NCBI RefSeq assembly: GCF_014229245.1
Contig: NZ_JAARZJ010000002.1
Location: 151,763-215,762 of the forward strand
DNA: 64,000 bases
Reading direction: 5' to 3'
Source of the DNA: Listeria farberi
GTDB lineage: Bacteria; Bacillota; Bacilli; Lactobacillales; Listeriaceae
Both the position numbers and the translations under genes were made by a program. Below the pieces are notes generated by a model. That model was not told the DNA's origin, did no database searches, and saw only the letters and a list, made by a program, of their open reading frames with translations. Numbering within the stretch: position 1 is the first letter of the stretch; each line of letters starts with the position of its first letter. Of the stretch, positions 60,535-64,000 are shown one piece after another.

Positions 60535-62865
60535 TTATCCTTGAATCAATCCATCTGGATCTAATTCAAGTAAAGCATGTGCAAAATAAAAATGATAGTC
60601 AGCTTGGAATTTCTCAAATAATTGCGCGCCTTCTTTTTGATACATAACGAGCGGATCTTGTTGTCCATATGCGCGTAAATGAATGCCTTCCCGCAATTGA
60701 ACCATAGCGTCGAGATGCATTACCCACATTTGGTCCATTAAGTTTAAATACACTTCTTTTTCAATTGCAGTAATTGTTTCAACTGGAAATTTATTACGTT
60801 CTTTTTTGTGCCAAGAGACAATTTCTTCCACTACTTCTCTTGGATCCATCAATGTCACTTGATCGAAAGAGATGGGAAATTTAGTGCCACCAAGTAATTC
60901 TTTTTGGCGACTATAGTATTTCTCCAGCTCTTCTTCCTCGAGTTCAAGTGGATGAATAAATGAATATTCCGCAACTTCCCGAAGAATTTTTTCCGAAGAG
61001 ATACCAAGCTTATTTCGTTCTAAAAGTTGGTCTCGCTCTTTATAAACCATTTTCCGCTGTAAATCGATAACTTCATCATAAGAAAGCAAATCTTTCCGAA
61101 TATCGTAATTTGCACCCTCCAAACGTTTCTGAGCATCTACAATGACAGAGTGAATTTTGCGCGAGTTAACAGGCTTTCCATCACGAGGTGCTTTACGTTT
61201 AAGTTTTGTGGACAGTTTTTCCCAACTTTTACTTTCAAATTGCTCTAATAAATCATCTTCTAATGAAATCATAAATTTACTAAAACCAGGGTCACCACGT
61301 CGGCCAGAACGGCCCATTAACTGTAAATCAATTCGACGACTCTCATGACGTTCAGTCCCGATTACTGCTAATCCACCAAGTTTATGAACATCCGCATCTA
61401 ACTTTATATCCGTTCCTCGGCCTGCCATATTCGTTGCTAAAGTTACCATACCGCGCTTCCCAGCTTTTGCAATAATTTCCGCTTCTTGGGCGTGGTTTTT
61501 AGCATTTAAAACTTGGTGAGGAATTCCAGCGGCATCAAGTAAACCGCTAATCCATTCGTTACTTTTAATAGAAGAAGTTCCAATTAAAGTTGGCTGACCT
61601 TTTTCATAACGCCAAGAGACCTCGTAAACAATCGCTCGCCCTTTTTCCTTTTTCGTATAAAATATATCGTCCGGCATATCTTCACGATTCACGCGTAAAT
61701 TCGTTGGTATTACGACTACATCCATATTGTAAATCTGCCGAAATTCTTCTTCTTCGGTTTTCGCTGTACCTGTCATACCAGAGAGTCTCTTATACATTCG
61801 GAAATAGTTTTGAATTGTAATGGTCGCAAGCGTGCGCGATTCTTCTTTTACTTCCACACCTTCTTTTGCTTCAATTGCTTGGTGAAGGCCATCATTAAAG
61901 CGGCGTCCTGGAAGCGCACGTCCAGTATGCGGGTCGATAATTAAAACTTCCCCATCTAGAACGACATAGTCTTTATCTTTATGCATCAAAAAATGAGCGC
62001 GCATTAGAAGCATTGTAATACGGAGTTCCACTTGTGCTTCCGCGGAATAAAGTGATTCAACACCCCAAAATTTTTGTGCTTTTTCAATTCCTGCATCATT
62101 TAACCAGACAAAACGTTTATGTTCTTCTATTTCATAATCATCTTTCATCATTGTTTGCACAAGATTATTCGCAGTTTGATAAAGCGATAAATCTTCTTCT
62201 TTACGATCAGAAATAAGTAAAGGAGTTCGTGCTTCATCTATTAAAATGGAATCTGCCTCATCTATCAAAACAAAATCGAGTCCACTTTGTACCTTATCTT
62301 CTTTTTGACGAACCATGTTATCACGTAAATAATCAAAACCAAATTCAGAAGCTGTTCCATAAATGACATCTGCTGTATAAATCGCTTTTTTCTGATCTTT
62401 ATCTAAACCAGATTCGTTTAAAGCAACCGAAATACCGAGATATTCTAACACTTGCCCGATTTCTTCCCGATCCCGTCTTGCTAAATACTCATTCGCAGTA
62501 ACAAGGTGGACACGGTTGCCACGCATCACTTCAATAAACATCACAAATAATGACATCAATGTCTTACCTTCACCGGTTTTCATCTCTGCCACTTTACCAT
62601 CACCAAGAACAAGCGCACCAATTAATTGAACGACAACGGCATCCAAGCCAATAATTCTACTTGCCGCTTCTCTTGCTAATGCAAAAATATTAATCTTATC
62701 TCGTTCTGTCATTGGTTTTGTTTTAAATTTTTCGCGCCAATAATTCGTTTGTTCGCGAAGTTCATCTTGGTCCATATTTTTATATAAGCCCTCTTTTCTA
62801 ACGATTTGACGGGCTATTTCTCTGTACTGTTTCACAATTTTGCGATCATCATAATTCTGTCTCAT
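60535..62865 (-). CDS. secA2: Accessory Sec translocase ATPase SecA2
   Basis: 776 residues, the length known for Listeria SecA2 and shorter than housekeeping SecA. Walker A KTGEGKTLMS, Walker B VLIDEADSILIDEARTPL, and motifs GMTGTAKTEEEEFRQIY and RRIDLQLMGRSGRRGDPG are intact. The C-terminal zinc/SecB-binding tail is missing, as expected. It powers export of a subset of proteins, including p60 and NamA. The longest frame starts at 62919, inside the promoter; GGAGGATG and ATG 62865 (MRQNYDDRK) are the proper start. Divergent from iap, whose product it secretes. Confidence 0.95.
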   Translation of the reverse strand: MRQNYDDRKIVKQYREIARQIVRKEGLYKNMDQDELREQTNYWREKFKTKPMTERDKINIFALAREAASRIIGLDAVVVQLIGALVLGDGKVAEMKTGEGKTLMSLFVMFIEVMRGNRVHLVTANEYLARRDREEIGQVLEYLGISVALNESGLDKDQKKAIYTADVIYGTASEFGFDYLRDNMVRQKEDKVQSGLDFVLIDEADSILIDEARTPLLISDRKEEDLSLYQTANNLVQTMMKDDYEIEEHKRFVWLNDAGIEKAQKFWGVESLYSAEAQVELRITMLLMRAHFLMHKDKDYVVLDGEVLIIDPHTGRALPGRRFNDGLHQAIEAKEGVEVKEESRTLATITIQNYFRMYKRLSGMTGTAKTEEEEFRQIYNMDVVVIPTNLRVNREDMPDDIFYTKKEKGRAIVYEVSWRYEKGQPTLIGTSSIKSNEWISGLLDAAGIPHQVLNAKNHAQEAEIIAKAGKRGMVTLATNMAGRGTDIKLDADVHKLGGLAVIGTERHESRRIDLQLMGRSGRRGDPGFSKFMISLEDDLLEQFESKSWEKLSTKLKRKAPRDGKPVNSRKIHSVIVDAQKRLEGANYDIRKDLLSYDEVIDLQRKMVYKERDQLLERNKLGISSEKILREVAEYSFIHPLELEEEELEKYYSRQKELLGGTKFPISFDQVTLMDPREVVEEIVSWHKKERNKFPVETITAIEKEVYLNLMDQMWVMHLDAMVQLREGIHLRAYGQQDPLVMYQKEGAQLFEKFQADYHFYFAHALLELDPDGLIQG

Positions 62866-62889
62866 TATATAACATCCTCCATACCTTCT

Positions 62890-62919
62890 ATTATAGAATA
62901 CCACAAAGTCATCTGGCAA
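62890..62919 (-). promoter_or_regulatory. Promoter of secA2
   Basis: On the minus strand, TTGCCA (62919-62914), 18 bases, TATAAT (62895-62890). Confidence 0.7.
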
Positions 62920-63013
62920 TTTATTTCAGGTTTAGTAAAAACGAAAAATTGATGAGAATTATATTACAAATGTATTAAATTTTTCTATTAACGAACAACA
63001 ATAGGTTTCTCAT

Positions 63014-63104
63014 AGCGAAAGTTATTGCTTTTTGTTCATATCTCACTTACACCTTAAAGGACTCCCCAGCAGTACATCTCAAGCCCTAAGAATGCACGTT
63101 CGCT
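63014..63104. other. Structured, less AT-rich element in the secA2-iap spacer
   Basis: AGCGAA (63014-63019) and TTCGCT (63099-63104) could close a 91-base element with a C-rich centre (ACTCCCCAGC, AAGCCCT), unlike the AT-rich DNA around it. It may lie in the long iap leader. The 418-base spacer holds no gene that I can support. Confidence 0.3.
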
Positions 63105-63283
63105 TTTCCTTTATTACAAATTCATTACAAATAGTTGGTATAGTCCGCTATCTCTTTTTAAAACAGTTTTTATTCATTTGTTTTTTGCGTAAAAACTGGG
63201 TAAACTAAGTATTAATCACTATAAAATTAATTCTCAATTACTAATTGCGTACTGAGATTTTCTGAAAAAAAGAGAGGAGTTTT

Positions 63284-64000
63284 ATGAATATGAAAAAAGC
63301 AACTATCGCGGCTACAGCTGGGATTGCGGTTACAGCATTTGCTGCACCAACTATCGCATCCGCAAGCACAGTAGTAGTTGAAGCTGGAGATACACTTTGG
63401 GGTATCGCTCAAAGCAAAGGGACTACTGTTGACGCCATTAAAAAAGCAAACAATTTAACCACTGATAAAATCGTACCAGGTCAAAAACTACAAGTAAACG
63501 AGGTTGCTACTGAAGAAAAAGCAGAGAAATCTGTTAGCGCAACTTGGCTTAACGTACGTTCTGGCGCTGGAGTTGACCACAGCATTCTTACTTCCATTAA
63601 AGGTGGAACTAAAGTAACTGTTGAAACAACAGAATCAAACGGTTGGCACAAAATTACTTACAATGATGGAAAAACTGGTTACGTTAACGGTAAATACTTA
63701 ACTGACAAAGCAACTAGCACACCAGCTGTTGCTACTCAAGAAGTGAAAAAAGAAGTAACACAACAAGCTAAACCTGCTACAGAAGCAAAAGCAGAAGTAA
63801 AACAACCAACTACGCAACAAACTGCTCCTGCACCAAAAGCAGCAGAAACTAAAGAAGCTCCAGTAGTAAATCAAAACGCTACTACACATAATGTTAAAAG
63901 CGGCGACACAATTTGGGCATTATCCGTGAAATACGGTGTTTCTGTTCAAGATATTATGTCATGGAATAATTTATCTTCTTCTTCTATTTATGTAGGTCAA
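63284..64000 (+). CDS. iap: p60 cell-wall hydrolase (invasion-associated protein), 5' part
   Basis: The first 239 codons; the gene runs off the right edge. It has a signal peptide ([20 protein letters not shown], cleavage after SA at 27), LysM 1 ([17 protein letters not shown], about 28-73), a bacterial SH3 domain ([14 protein letters not shown] to [11 protein letters not shown], about 80-140) and a Thr/Pro/Ala/Lys-rich linker. LysM 2 ([19 protein letters not shown], about 200 on) follows. The NlpC/P60 catalytic domain and any Thr-Asn repeats lie beyond the window. ATG 63284 has GAGAGGAG upstream. p60 cleaves muropeptide cross-links in septation and is a SecA2 substrate. Confidence 0.96.
   Translation, partial: MNMKKATIAATAGIAVTAFAAPTIASASTVVVEAGDTLWGIAQSKGTTVDAIKKANNLTTDKIVPGQKLQVNEVATEEKAEKSVSATWLNVRSGAGVDHSILTSIKGGTKVTVETTESNGWHKITYNDGKTGYVNGKYLTDKATSTPAVATQEVKKEVTQQAKPATEAKAEVKQPTTQQTAPAPKAAETKEAPVVNQNATTHNVKSGDTIWALSVKYGVSVQDIMSWNNLSSSSIYVGQ

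Noticed and set aside
62866-62919. 18-residue N-terminal extension of SecA2
   Set aside because: It overlaps the -10/-35 elements; the 776-residue form from ATG 62865 is the known length.
63001-63283. c-di-AMP (ydaO-type) riboswitch upstream of iap
   Set aside because: The conserved ydaO core sequences could not be found; only an unassigned dyad is present.

Overview
The window is about 64 kb of AT-rich chromosome from a Listeria sensu stricto species, meaning L. monocytogenes or a close sister such as L. innocua or L. marthii. The call rests on the start of iap (p60: signal peptide, LysM, SH3, second LysM) divergent from secA2, an LtaP-type lipoteichoic acid primase, an FrvA-type P1B ATPase, a DhaL/DegV fusion protein, a WxL/DUF916 surface locus and several sortase substrates. 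From memory, the order matches the lmo0582-lmo0646 part of L. monocytogenes EGD-e read backwards. The block that I remember between the HAD and Rrf2 genes there (PTS/tagatose genes) is absent here. I could not settle the species from sequence alone.

Layout. 1-8.9 kb: start of a VOC protein, amino-acid permease, LTA primase, transaldolase-like aldolase, DUF2238 membrane protein, Fur-linked frvA, aldo/keto reductase, DUF3267 protease-like protein. 9.0-10.3 kb: tRNA-Ser(CGA) and, beside it, a two-gene accessory unit (secreted bacteriocin-like protein plus small membrane protein). 10.6-21.2 kb: methyltransferase/Rrf2 pair, HAD phosphatase, a 1563-residue LPXTG adhesin with four B-repeats, a polytopic DUF6044 protein, SGNH hydrolase and GNAT. 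21.2-30.4 kb: small membrane and stress genes, a Ser/Thr kinase with a divergent partner, a GDPD with membrane domain, and a MarR/quinone reductase/azoreductase regulon. 30.5-42.6 kb: LRR-type LPXTG protein, rhodanese, heterodimeric ABC exporter with its MarR regulator, MATE pump, PadR/DUF1700/DUF4097 operon, BioY. 42.7-48.4 kb: Crp/Fnr regulator, another sortase substrate, HdeD-like protein, SAM-riboswitch-controlled metY-metX. 48.4-64 kb: formate/nitrite channel, DUF1269, fatty-acid-kinase-like operon, photolyase, WxL locus, AI-2E transporter, secA2 and iap.

Themes. Much of the window concerns the cell surface: three sortase substrates, two WxL proteins with their DUF916 partner, LTA priming, accessory secretion and p60. 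Control sites visible in the DNA include Fur-like boxes (frvA and the Crp/Fnr gene), a BirA operator (bioY), an S-box riboswitch (metY), MarR-type inverted repeats and a likely sigma-B promoter (HdeD gene).

Points I consider most worth checking: the bacteriocin-like/immunity-like pair next to tRNA-Ser; a PadR regulator broken by one base in a poly(A) run at the head of a coupled operon; a terminator-like hairpin in the frvA leader between two Fur-like boxes; a GNAT gene whose ribosome-binding site points to an AUC codon; and a Fur-like box on the promoter of a Crp/Fnr regulator. Start codons were chosen by Shine-Dalgarno (SD) spacing, so several genes are shorter than their longest open frame.
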